Below the pieces are notes generated by a model, which saw only the letters and a program-made list of their open reading frames with translations, made no database searches and was not told the DNA's origin. This document shows positions 5,797 to 11,327 of a stretch of 11,327 bases of DNA, one piece after another. The stretch spans positions 1 to 11,327 of the forward strand of contig CABSBK010000011.1 in NCBI GenBank assembly GCA_902475865.1, in the 5' to 3' direction. The stretch's first letter is position 1; each line of letters starts with the position of its first letter. Source of the DNA: an uncultured Collinsella sp. (GTDB taxonomy: Bacteria > Actinomycetota > Coriobacteriia > Coriobacteriales > Coriobacteriaceae). The translations under genes were made by a program, and so were the position numbers.

Positions 5797-6966
5797 ATGA
5801 GCACGTACGCAATTAAGGCTGACAAGTTCTTCTTGCCGGCAGGCCCGCAACTGGGCGGCTATCTTATGGTCGAGGATGGCGTCTTTGGCGCCTGGCAGGC
5901 CGACGAGCCCTCTTGCGAGATTAAGGACTACACGGGATCGTGGATCGCACCGGGTATGGTCGATACTCACATCCATGGCTTCTACAACCACTCAACTACC
6001 GATAACGATCCCGAGGGCATCGATATCAGCTCGACCGAGCTCGCCCGTCGCGGTACCACCAGCTGGCTGCCCACGACGTTCACCGATGGCGTCGAGCAGA
6101 TCAAGGACGCCTGCGCCGCCATCGCTCAGGCGGACGAGGGTCGCGGCCCCGACTTCTGCGGTGCCCGCATTCAGGGCATCTACCTGGAGGGCCCCTTCTT
6201 TACCATGAAGCACGTGGGCGCGCAGAACCCCGCTTACCTCATCGATCCCTCCGAGGAGGTCTTCGATCAGTGGCAGGAGGCTGCGGGTGGTCGCATCGTT
6301 AAGAGCGCCATGGCGGCCGAGCGCGACGGTGCCGCTGCTTATGCGGCTGCTCTGAACGCCAAGGGTGTGGTGACCAGCATCGGTCACTCCGACGCCACCT
6401 ACGATGAGTGCATCGCCGCCATCAACGCCGGTGCCAGCTGCTTTACGCATACCTATAACGGTCAGCGCGGGCTGCATCACCGTGAGCCCGGTGTCGTGGG
6501 CGCTGCCATGTCCACGCCCGAGACCTACGCCGAGATCATCTGTGACGGCAAGCACGTTAACCCTGCCGCCATCAAGGCGCTGCTGCAGGCAAAGGGCTGG
6601 CAACACACGGTGCTCATCACTGACTGCCTGGGCTGCGGCGGCATGCCCGAGGGCAGCTACACCAGTGGTGGCATGGACGTCATCATGAAGGACAACCTGT
6701 GCTGGCTCGCCGACGGCAAGAGCATTGCTGGCTCGGTGCTCACGCTTGCCCAGGGCGTCAAGAACATCGTCGACTGGGGCATCGCCAGCGCCGATATCGC
6801 CATTCGTATGGCAACCGAGGTGCCGGCACGCTCCGCGCACATCGAGGATAAGTGCGGCAGCATCATGCCGGGTCGCGACGCCGACTTTGTCGTGTTCGAC
6901 CATGAGCTTACCCTCGTCGAGACGTATGTTGGCGGCCAGAGCGTCGGCAACGCCTTTACCGAGTAA
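5797..6966 (+). CDS. nagA: N-acetylgalactosamine/N-acetylglucosamine-6-phosphate deacetylase
   Basis: Cytoplasmic amidohydrolase that removes acetate from GalNAc-6-P (AgaA) or GlcNAc-6-P (NagA). It has 389 residues, the normal size. Seen residues: the HxH pair H58/H60 in DTHIHG, metal-bridging E131 in YLEGPF, H197 in IGHSDATYDE, H218 in THTYN, H253 in DGKHVNP and the catalytic D276 in LITDCLG. The HxH pair makes it the two-metal type as in Bacillus NagA; E. coli NagA lacks those histidines. I use ATG 5797, 5 bases after AGGAG, instead of GTG 5791. Placed just after agaS, it supplies that enzyme's substrate. The sequence cannot separate AgaA from NagA specificity; context favours GalNAc-6-P. 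A relic of the tail of a related gene lies at about 9666-9824. Confidence 0.93.
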   Translation: MSTYAIKADKFFLPAGPQLGGYLMVEDGVFGAWQADEPSCEIKDYTGSWIAPGMVDTHIHGFYNHSTTDNDPEGIDISSTELARRGTTSWLPTTFTDGVEQIKDACAAIAQADEGRGPDFCGARIQGIYLEGPFFTMKHVGAQNPAYLIDPSEEVFDQWQEAAGGRIVKSAMAAERDGAAAYAAALNAKGVVTSIGHSDATYDECIAAINAGASCFTHTYNGQRGLHHREPGVVGAAMSTPETYAEIICDGKHVNPAAIKALLQAKGWQHTVLITDCLGCGGMPEGSYTSGGMDVIMKDNLCWLADGKSIAGSVLTLAQGVKNIVDWGIASADIAIRMATEVPARSAHIEDKCGSIMPGRDADFVVFDHELTLVETYVGGQSVGNAFTE

Positions 6967-6972
6967 CGATAG

Positions 6973-7010
6973 AAAAAGACGGCGGGCCCGAATCTGCTCG
7001 GACCCGCCGT
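6973..7010 (-). terminator. Intrinsic terminator of the flavodoxin gene
   Basis: Read on the minus strand, a 13-bp stem with one mismatch (ACGGCGGGTCCGA with TCGGGCCCGCCGT) and a 6-base loop is followed by CTTTTTCT. On the plus strand the same hairpin has no T-run, so it mainly serves the minus-strand gene but may also slow transcription leaving the deacetylase gene. Confidence 0.8.
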
Positions 7011-7041
7011 ATGGGTTAAACGCTCAAAAGCACCTTCACAG

Positions 7042-7626
7042 TTACAGCTTGTTAGCGATCTTCTTTGCCGTGCGCTTGACGCCGGCCACCAGGCCTCCTG
7101 CAGGATGCTCCTTCTCGTATGCTAGACGCTTCTCGCGCTTGGCGTACTCTTCGACGATGATATCGCCATATTCGTCTTCGATCTTATCGAAGAAGTCGAC
7201 GGCGCCCTTAATTTCCTCAGCGGTTGGGTGTCCCTTTTGGACACCGCCGGCGAGTTTGAACGGCCCCCACGTATCAAAGCCGGGGCAGCCGTAGACACCC
7301 ATAAAGATGGCCTGCCTCATGCGGCAGATGCCATCGATATCCTTGCCGTACCACTTGTTTTTGCCACCGTAGGTCATAAGGCCAAACACCTTGTCCTGCG
7401 GCTGCAGCACGTTCGTGAGCACTCGTGCCATGTCCTTGTCGATCTCGGAGTAATAGATGCCCGTGGCGACGCCAATCAGATGGTATTCGTGCAGGTCGGG
7501 GTACTCGTTTTTGCCAAGCGCCTTGACGTCGAGGGTATCGATCTCGGGGTGTGCCTCGACGATGGCGTCCACGAGCTTTTTCGTATTGCCGTGATGGCGC
7601 GAGGCGTAGAGGATGATGGTTCGCAT
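7042..7626 (-). CDS. Flavodoxin-family protein
   Basis: A 194-residue protein beginning MRTIILYASRHHGNTKK. The N-terminal strand and the S-x-x-x-GNT loop (residues 9-15) form the FMN phosphate-binding site of flavodoxins. Further loops expected to flank the flavin are ATGIYYSEIDKD (54-65) and TYGGKNKWYG (85-94), and GFDTWGPFKLAGG (116-128) is also present. The last 35 residues are basic and likely helical, an extension beyond the flavodoxin fold. I chose ATG 7624-7626 because the FMN motif needs it near the N-terminus and AAAGG lies upstream; an in-frame ATG 10 codons earlier is less likely. It is the only minus-strand protein gene in the window, convergent with the deacetylase and divergent from the epimerase gene. 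The redox partner is unknown and a link to amino-sugar breakdown is not evident. Confidence 0.85.
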   Translation of the reverse strand: MRTIILYASRHHGNTKKLVDAIVEAHPEIDTLDVKALGKNEYPDLHEYHLIGVATGIYYSEIDKDMARVLTNVLQPQDKVFGLMTYGGKNKWYGKDIDGICRMRQAIFMGVYGCPGFDTWGPFKLAGGVQKGHPTAEEIKGAVDFFDKIEDEYGDIIVEEYAKREKRLAYEKEHPAGGLVAGVKRTAKKIANKL

Positions 7627-7782
7627 AAGAAGGCCTTTCAGCTGTAATTGCATCAATGTCTGTATGGTACCCCGTTACATGGCTGGGATACCGGACGCAT
7701 CGATGAACGTGCGGGTTTGTCCTTTGGTTAGGGCCGAGACGGGTACTTGCGAGCAAAAAGCAGCTGTTCGAAAGGATGGGCA

Positions 7783-8664
7783 ATGGAATACGCTCTCTCC
7801 AACGATTCGATTTCTATTAAGGTGTCCACGGCTGGTGGTTCGTTTACCTCGATCGAGGCCGGAGGTCGCGAGTATCTGTGGCAGGGCGATCCCGCCGTGT
7901 GGTCCGGCCAGGCACCGATTTGCTTCCCGATTTGCGGAGGCTTGCGCGATAACAACGCCATGACGTTTGCCGGGCATCATGTAAAGCTCGCTCGCCATGG
8001 GTTTGCGCGCAAACAGGAGTGGAAGCTGCTGAGCCAGAGCGAGAGCGAGCTGGCGATGTGCCTGGCTTCGGAGGATAACGCCGCGCTGCTGAGCGATTAT
8101 CCGTATCCGTTTAAGCTTGTCGTCCGCTATACGCTCGAGGACGCTGCCGTGCGCGTTTCCTACGAGGTCACCAACGAGGGCACCGAGGACATGCCGTTCT
8201 TTATCGGCGGTCATCCCGGCTTTAGGTGTCCGCTCGATGAGGGCGAGGCCTATACGGACTACGAGTTGCGCTTTGAGAAAGACGAGGCTGCGGAGCTCTG
8301 CACCGCCGTTCCCTCGACTGGATTGATTGACGTGGCAAACCGCTCCAAGAACCCCATGGTGGGAAAGACGCTGCCCCTGTCGCACGATCTCTTCGATTTT
8401 GCGGAGACCATCTTTGACGTGCTCGAGAGCCGTCAGGTCACGCTTTCCAAAAAGGGCGAGGACAAGGGCGTCCGCCTGAGCTTTGAGGGCTTCCCATATC
8501 TCATTGTGTGGAGCAAGCCCGAGGGCGATTTTGTGGCAGTTGAGCCCTGGGGCGGCCTCTCGACCTGTTCCGATGAGGATGACGTGCTTGAGCACAAGCG
8601 CGGCTGCCTTATCGCCAAGCCCAAAGAAACCATCGTGCGCTCGTTCACAATCGAGATTCTGTAG
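7783..8664 (+). CDS. lacX: Aldose 1-epimerase family protein, LacX-like
   Basis: Cytoplasmic mutarotase-type protein of 293 residues that interconverts alpha and beta forms of an aldose or aldose phosphate. The conserved sites are present: R55 in GGLR, H72 in RHGFAR, H144 in IGGHPGF and the likely catalytic base E254 in VAVEPWGG. The short ICFPICGGLRDNNAMTFAG region and overall size fit the LacX branch rather than GalM (about 345 residues). The start ATG 7783 follows GAAAGGA; an upstream TTG 7747 would add 12 residues that do not resemble the family. It opens a second gene group, followed at 59 bases by lacC; lactococcal lac operons also pair lacX with tagatose-6-phosphate genes. Its true substrate is not shown. 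The promoter must lie in 7627-7782, where I see no convincing one. Confidence 0.88.
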   Translation: MEYALSNDSISIKVSTAGGSFTSIEAGGREYLWQGDPAVWSGQAPICFPICGGLRDNNAMTFAGHHVKLARHGFARKQEWKLLSQSESELAMCLASEDNAALLSDYPYPFKLVVRYTLEDAAVRVSYEVTNEGTEDMPFFIGGHPGFRCPLDEGEAYTDYELRFEKDEAAELCTAVPSTGLIDVANRSKNPMVGKTLPLSHDLFDFAETIFDVLESRQVTLSKKGEDKGVRLSFEGFPYLIVWSKPEGDFVAVEPWGGLSTCSDEDDVLEHKRGCLIAKPKETIVRSFTIEIL

Positions 8665-8693
8665 TCGCATGTAGCCAATTCGTTTTGCAAGGC

Positions 8694-8718
8694 ATAAGGA
8701 GCCTGCGAGATAAGGAGC
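8694..8718 (+). repeat. Duplicated Shine-Dalgarno motif before lacC
   Basis: ATAAGGAGC occurs twice, at 8694-8702 and 8710-8718, 16 bases apart. The second is the functional ribosome site, 6-7 bases before ATG 8724. The first has no start codon at the right distance and could be a standby ribosome site or simply a small tandem duplication. Confidence 0.6.
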
Positions 8719-8723
8719 TAGAA

Positions 8724-9659
8724 ATGATCCTCACCGTTACGATGAACCCGTCCGTCGATACGCGCTATCAGCTCGATGAGCTCATTATCGACGACGTCAA
8801 CCGCGTGACGCCCGAAAAGACCGCCGGCGGTAAGGGCCTCAACGTGGCCCGCGTCCTGGGCCAGCTGGGCGACGATGTCGTGGCAACCGGCTTGCTTGGT
8901 GGTCATATGGGCGCCTATATGGCCGAGCTCATGGATGCCAACGGCATTAAGAATGATTTTGTGCCCATCAAGGGCGAGACCCGCATTTGCCTCAATATCC
9001 TTCATGCTGGCAACCAGACCGAGTTGCTCGAGAGCGGCCCGACGATTGCCCCCGAGGAGCTCGATGCCTTTACCGCCAAGTTCGCCGAGCTTGCGAGCAA
9101 GGCCGATGTCGTTACCATCTCGGGTTCGCTGCCCCGCGGCGTCGAGGCGGACTACTACGCCAAGATCACGGGCATTGCAGAGAACGCCGGCGCCAAGGTG
9201 CTGCTCGATACCTCGGGCGCCTCGCTCGAGGCTGCGCTCAAGTCCGAGGTCAAGCCTGAGCTGGTTAAGCCTAACCTGACCGAAATTAACGGCCTTCTGG
9301 GCACGAGCTTTACCACCGACGATGTGGACGAGCTCCGTTCCGCGCTCGCCTCTGACGCCCGCTTCTCCGATATCCCCTGGGTCGTCGTATCCATGGGCGC
9401 TGCCGGCTCCGTTGGTTTCCATAACGGCCGTGCGTTCCGCGCCAAGACCCCCGATATCCCCGCCGTTAACGCTACGGGCTCTGGCGATTCGACCATTGCC
9501 GGCTTCGCACATGCGATTGCTGCCGGAGCCGACGACGAGACGGTGCTGCGTACCGCCAACACCTGCGGCAAGCTCAATGCCATGGATCCCATGACCGGAC
9601 ACTTGGTTATGGATCGTTGGGATGAGGTTTACAACGGCGTTGTCGTGACCGAGCTGTAG
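8724..9659 (+). CDS. lacC: Tagatose-6-phosphate kinase (LacC, PfkB family)
   Basis: Cytoplasmic sugar-phosphate kinase, 311 residues, that phosphorylates tagatose-6-phosphate to tagatose-1,6-bisphosphate with ATP. The N-terminus MILTVTMNPSVDTRYQLDEL, the PfkB signature KTAGGKGLNVARVLGQLGDD (32-51), ISGSLPRGV (132-140), KPNLTEI (182-188) and the ATP/catalytic motif ATGSGDSTIAG with D255 as catalytic base are all present. The C-terminal MTGHLVM and the GSGDST form (not GAGDS) fit LacC more than FruK or PfkB. The start is ATG 8724. It uses the AgaS product, so it completes the GalN-6-P branch up to the bisphosphate; no LacD or GatY/KbaY aldolase is in this window. The TAG stop is followed in the same frame by a deacetylase relic with no stop until 9822. 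Confidence 0.92.
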   Translation: MILTVTMNPSVDTRYQLDELIIDDVNRVTPEKTAGGKGLNVARVLGQLGDDVVATGLLGGHMGAYMAELMDANGIKNDFVPIKGETRICLNILHAGNQTELLESGPTIAPEELDAFTAKFAELASKADVVTISGSLPRGVEADYYAKITGIAENAGAKVLLDTSGASLEAALKSEVKPELVKPNLTEINGLLGTSFTTDDVDELRSALASDARFSDIPWVVVSMGAAGSVGFHNGRAFRAKTPDIPAVNATGSGDSTIAGFAHAIAAGADDETVLRTANTCGKLNAMDPMTGHLVMDRWDEVYNGVVVTEL

Positions 9660-9665
9660 GAGCTT

Positions 9666-9824
9666 GTGCTGCGGCCCCGGCATCGGTTGCTGGCTCATGT
9701 CGACGACAAGTGCAGTAGCATTATGCCGGGGCGCGACGCCGACACTGTCGTGTTCAATCCCGACCTTACCCTGGTCGAGACGCATGTGGGTGGCAACAGC
9801 TTTGGTAATGCGTTTGCCGAGTAG
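9666..9824 (+). pseudogene. Relic of a second deacetylase (nagA) gene, C-terminal tail only
   Basis: From about 9693 the translation is a clear copy of the deacetylase C-terminus: by hand alignment 32 of 43 residues match, including KCSSIMPGRDAD, LTLVET and VGG-S-GNAF-E and then the stop. Many third-position changes and mild replacements suggest that it diverged as a working paralogue before loss, not a recent partial copy. Upstream the match fades; CCGGCA near 9677 may align to the intact gene in another frame, implying a small indel. The metal and catalytic residues are all missing. It is in frame with lacC behind the TAG stop at 9657-9659. A GTG at 9666 would open a 52-codon frame, but its AGGAG is only 3 bases away, so translation is doubtful. 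Confidence 0.85.
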
Positions 9825-9856
9825 CCGCCAAAGAAACGATCCGAGAGGGGATTTAG

Positions 9857-10330
9857 ATGATTTACGGTGCATTGGGCGATATCGAGGAGTACCGTGGAAT
9901 GCTCAAGGGCCTCGACGTGCTGATCGACTGGCTCGAGGAGAACGATCCGGCGAAGCTCGAGGTCGGCAGCCATCCGATTCTGGGCGACAAGGTCTTTGCG
10001 AACGTCATGGCTCCCACGACGCGTCCCGAGGCCGAGGCCCACTATGAGACGCATCAGCGCTATCACGACCTGCAGATCGACGTCGAGGGTCGCGAGGCCT
10101 TTAAGGTTGCCACGGGCAGCCTGACGCTGGTTCAGGAGTTTGACGAGAAGGACGACTACGACCTGGTCGATTCAGACGCCTCGATTGCCGGCGATCTTGC
10201 CGACGACAAGTTCGCGCTGTTCGTTGCCGGCGAGCCTCACATGCCCACGCTCGAGTTCCCGGGCGATGGGGCGCAGCCGGTCAAGAAGATCTGCTTTAAG
10301 CTGCTTGCAGATGCTTACTGGGAGGAGTAG
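9857..10330 (+). CDS. YhcH/YjgK/YiaL-family protein, probable sugar anomerase
   Basis: Cytoplasmic cupin-type protein of 157 residues, the normal size for this family (DUF386; EbgC, YiaL, TabA, NanQ). The family's metal-site motif is visible: E64, H66 and H70 in YETHQRYHDLQ and H128 in VAGEPHMP. E. coli NanQ (YhcH) of this family speeds up anomer conversion of N-acetylneuraminate, so a role on a sugar or amino sugar, or its phosphate, is a reasonable inference. The start ATG 9857 follows GAGAGGGG. It comes after lacC and the deacetylase relic, with no terminator between, and is the last gene of that group. With the LacX-like protein this makes two likely anomerases in one locus. The exact substrate cannot be read from the sequence. 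Confidence 0.88.
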   Translation: MIYGALGDIEEYRGMLKGLDVLIDWLEENDPAKLEVGSHPILGDKVFANVMAPTTRPEAEAHYETHQRYHDLQIDVEGREAFKVATGSLTLVQEFDEKDDYDLVDSDASIAGDLADDKFALFVAGEPHMPTLEFPGDGAQPVKKICFKLLADAYWEE

Positions 10331-10358
10331 CGCGCTGCTCGGCTGAGCTGTTCGTGTT

Positions 10359-10386
10359 GCGAGCGTTATCCCTTGGGGGAGCTCGC
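10359..10386 (+). repeat. Hairpin downstream of the YhcH-family gene
   Basis: GCGAGC (10359-10364) and GCTCGC (10381-10386) bracket TCCC/GGGA (10369-10372 with 10377-10380). No T-run follows. The inner ATCCCTTGGGG (10368-10378) recurs exactly at 11254-11264 after the orphan IIB gene, so it may belong to a dispersed intergenic repeat. Confidence 0.4.
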
Positions 10387-10390
10387 TTGG

Positions 10391-10440
10391 GCCCCGCTGA
10401 TCGCGGTTCCTTTGGGGATTGCGGTTGGCGGGGCTTTTGT
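10391..10440 (+). terminator. Probable intrinsic terminator of the lacX-lacC-yhcH group
   Basis: GCCCCGC (10391-10397) pairs with GCGGGGC (10428-10434), followed by TTTTGTT. The enclosed 30 bases can pair in part. From 10441 to 10504 I see no further feature. Confidence 0.7.
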
Positions 10441-10504
10441 TGAGTAGGGGAGTTTCCGGCGGCGTTGTGCTTGGATTGGCGGATGCGCGCCCGAAATCGG
10501 CAAC

Positions 10505-10527
10505 AAAAAAGCCGCCAGAAGGCGGCT
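10505..10527 (-). terminator. Intrinsic terminator of the tRNA-Thr gene
   Basis: On the minus strand AGCCGCC-TTCT-GGCGGCT is followed directly by a run of six T. It starts 11 bases after the tRNA CCA end. Confidence 0.9.
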
Positions 10528-10538
10528 ATCTTGTGCAA

Positions 10539-10614
10539 TGGAGCCAGCGACCGGGCTCGAACCGGTGACCCCCGCTTTACGAGAGCGGTGCTCTACCAAC
10601 TGAGCTACGCTGGC
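10539..10614 (-). tRNA. trnT: tRNA-Thr (anticodon CGT)
   Basis: On the minus strand, the 76-base gene folds as a full cloverleaf. The acceptor GCCAGCG pairs with CGCTGGC, followed by T and an encoded CCA. The D arm is GTAGCTCAGTTGGTAGAGCA. The anticodon stem CCGCT/AGCGG encloses loop CTCGTAA, giving anticodon CGT, which reads ACG threonine codons. The T arm contains GGTTCGAGCC. All standard positions look normal. Confidence 0.97.
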
Positions 10615-10653
10615 GGCCATGTGGTGACGCAATTGAGGCGTCAACGGCTGTCT

Positions 10654-10682
10654 ATGATACGGGACATCGCAAATCCGCGCAA
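10654..10682 (-). promoter_or_regulatory. Promoter of tRNA-Thr
   Basis: On the minus strand TTGCGC (10677-10682) and TATCAT (10654-10659) are separated by exactly 17 bases. TATCAT matches the -10 consensus at five of six bases and TTGCGC matches -35 at four of six. The start near 10647 gives a 5' leader of about 33 bases. It runs opposite to the orphan IIB gene, whose upstream region overlaps it. Confidence 0.75.
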
Positions 10683-10771
10683 GTGTTCTGACGGCTTTTC
10701 TCACTTTAAATGCACTAATATTGGAGACGCGATGTCTTGCTCTTACGGGTCTCAAACAGAATGGGGCAGCG

Positions 10772-11254
10772 ATGACTCAACCCAAGATTCTTCTCGCACG
10801 CATCGACGACCGTTTCATTTACGGACAAGACGTTGAGCTGTGGAACGAAGCCGTGGGTTCCAACCTTGTCCTAATCGTCAACGATGAGATCGCGGCAGAT
10901 TCGCGCCAATGGGCACCCATGAGGGTGGCGGCGCCAGAAGGCGTTTGGACGCGGTTTTTCTCGGTACAAAAGGCCATCGACATCATTCATACCGCAACGC
11001 CTCGCCAATTGATTCTGATCATGGTGGCCTCACCCTCCGATGCGCTCGCGCTGGTTAAGGGCGGTGTGCCAATAACCAAGATTAGTATCGGCCATATGCG
11101 GGCGGGGGAGGGCAAGCGCTCTGCAACGCCTGCCGTTGCCGTAGGCGATACAGACATCGCCGCCTTCAAAGAGTTGCAAAAGCTCGGTATAGAGCTAGAA
11201 ATCCGCTATCTCCCCAGTTCCGCCCCCGATCCCATCGGCAATCTGTTCAACTGA
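10772..11254 (+). CDS. Orphan PTS EIIB-like protein lacking the active-site histidine
   Basis: A 160-residue Man-family IIB protein, the same length as the operon IIB and about 53% identical by ungapped hand count (85 of 160). The scaffold is kept (RFFSVQKAID, LVKGGVPITK, AAFKELQKLGIELEIR), but the active-site motif reads RIDDRFIYGQD: residue 17, the phosphorylated histidine, is tyrosine (TAC 10820-10822). Residues next to it (20-23) and 45-49 have also drifted. It therefore should not carry phosphate in the normal way. I chose ATG 10772 because it restores the exact family N-terminus; a TTG at 10721 would add 17 unrelated residues. The ribosome site (GGGG) is weak and no clear promoter is seen. 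There is no IIA, IIC or IID beside it. It is either a decaying paralogue or a non-catalytic partner or regulator of the main PTS; the long intact frame favours current or recent selection. Confidence 0.9.
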   Translation: MTQPKILLARIDDRFIYGQDVELWNEAVGSNLVLIVNDEIAADSRQWAPMRVAAPEGVWTRFFSVQKAIDIIHTATPRQLILIMVASPSDALALVKGGVPITKISIGHMRAGEGKRSATPAVAVGDTDIAAFKELQKLGIELEIRYLPSSAPDPIGNLFN

Positions 11255-11282
11255 TCCCTTGGGGACGGAGGAAAACGGATCA
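11252..11282. repeat. Inverted repeat overlapping the IIB stop codon
   Basis: TGATCC (11252-11257, including the TGA stop) and GGATCA (11277-11282) flank a 19-base loop. The 5' part shares ATCCCTTGGGG with 10368-10378. A further small hairpin, CCCT/AGGG, lies at 11288-11299. This looks like a REP-type intergenic element. The remaining bases to 11327 show no supported gene. Confidence 0.4.
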
Positions 11283-11327
11283 TTTTGCCCTTGCGAGGGA
11301 CGCGTGCGATGCCGCCTGTTAAAAACT

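Noticed and set aside
7627..7782. A promoter or dre-like site in the divergent gap between flavodoxin and lacX genes
   Set aside because: GGTACC and several TATGGT/TACCAT-like hexamers are present, but none pairs with a -35 at normal spacing and there is no TGGT-N4-ACCA site, so no feature is called.
8694..8718. Repeat before lacC as the start of a CRISPR or tandem array
   Set aside because: Only two 9-base copies with a 7-base gap; it is better explained as a duplicated ribosome binding site.
10732..10836. A 34-codon frame starting ATG 10732 with GGAG 6 bases upstream, overlapping the orphan IIB start
   Set aside because: It has a better ribosome site than the IIB but no recognisable content, and overlaps the IIB gene out of frame. 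A leader peptide cannot be excluded but nothing else supports it.
11309..11327. Possible start of a new gene at ATG 11309
   Set aside because: Only six codons are visible before the window ends, and the upstream AGGGA is part of a hairpin; not enough to call a gene.

Overview
The window (11.3 kb, GC-rich) reads as part of a chromosome of a gut Actinomycetota of the Coriobacteriia type, most like Collinsella. That placement is inference, from base composition, codon use and the mix of genes: a Man-family PTS with a YajC-like gene, AgaS, and LacC/LacX-like genes. No rRNA or core marker is present to confirm it. There are no insertion sequences, phage genes or CRISPR arrays.

The theme is uptake and breakdown of N-acetylgalactosamine (GalNAc) or a related host amino sugar. 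From 275 to 3481 lies a tight Man-family PTS operon: IIA (agaF), a small YajC-like membrane protein, IIB (agaV-like), IIC (agaW-like), and IID with an unusually large acidic insert. It ends in a strong dyad and an intrinsic terminator. A GntR/HutC-UTRA repressor (3667-4398) and agaS, a SIS-domain deaminase/isomerase (4513-5679, own terminator), follow. Next is a NagA/AgaA-type deacetylase (5797-6966). An exact 13-bp dre-like sequence, TGGTTACTACCAG, lies upstream of both agaF and agaS and is the probable operator of the GntR protein.

A flavodoxin-family gene on the minus strand (7042-7626) breaks the series. A second sugar group follows: a LacX-like aldose 1-epimerase, a LacC tagatose-6-phosphate kinase, a relic of a second deacetylase gene (about the last 43 codons), and a YhcH/NanQ-family probable anomerase, then a terminator. 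A minus-strand tRNA-Thr(CGT) has its own promoter and terminator. The last gene is a second, orphan IIB protein whose phosphorylated histidine is replaced by tyrosine.

Predicted pathway: PTS import gives GalNAc-6-P; the deacetylase gives GalN-6-P; AgaS gives tagatose-6-P; LacC gives tagatose-1,6-bisphosphate. The aldolase for the last step is not in the window. The observations most worth a second look are the YajC-like protein inside the PTS operon, the acidic IID insert, the His-to-Tyr IIB paralogue, the shared operator and the deacetylase relic.
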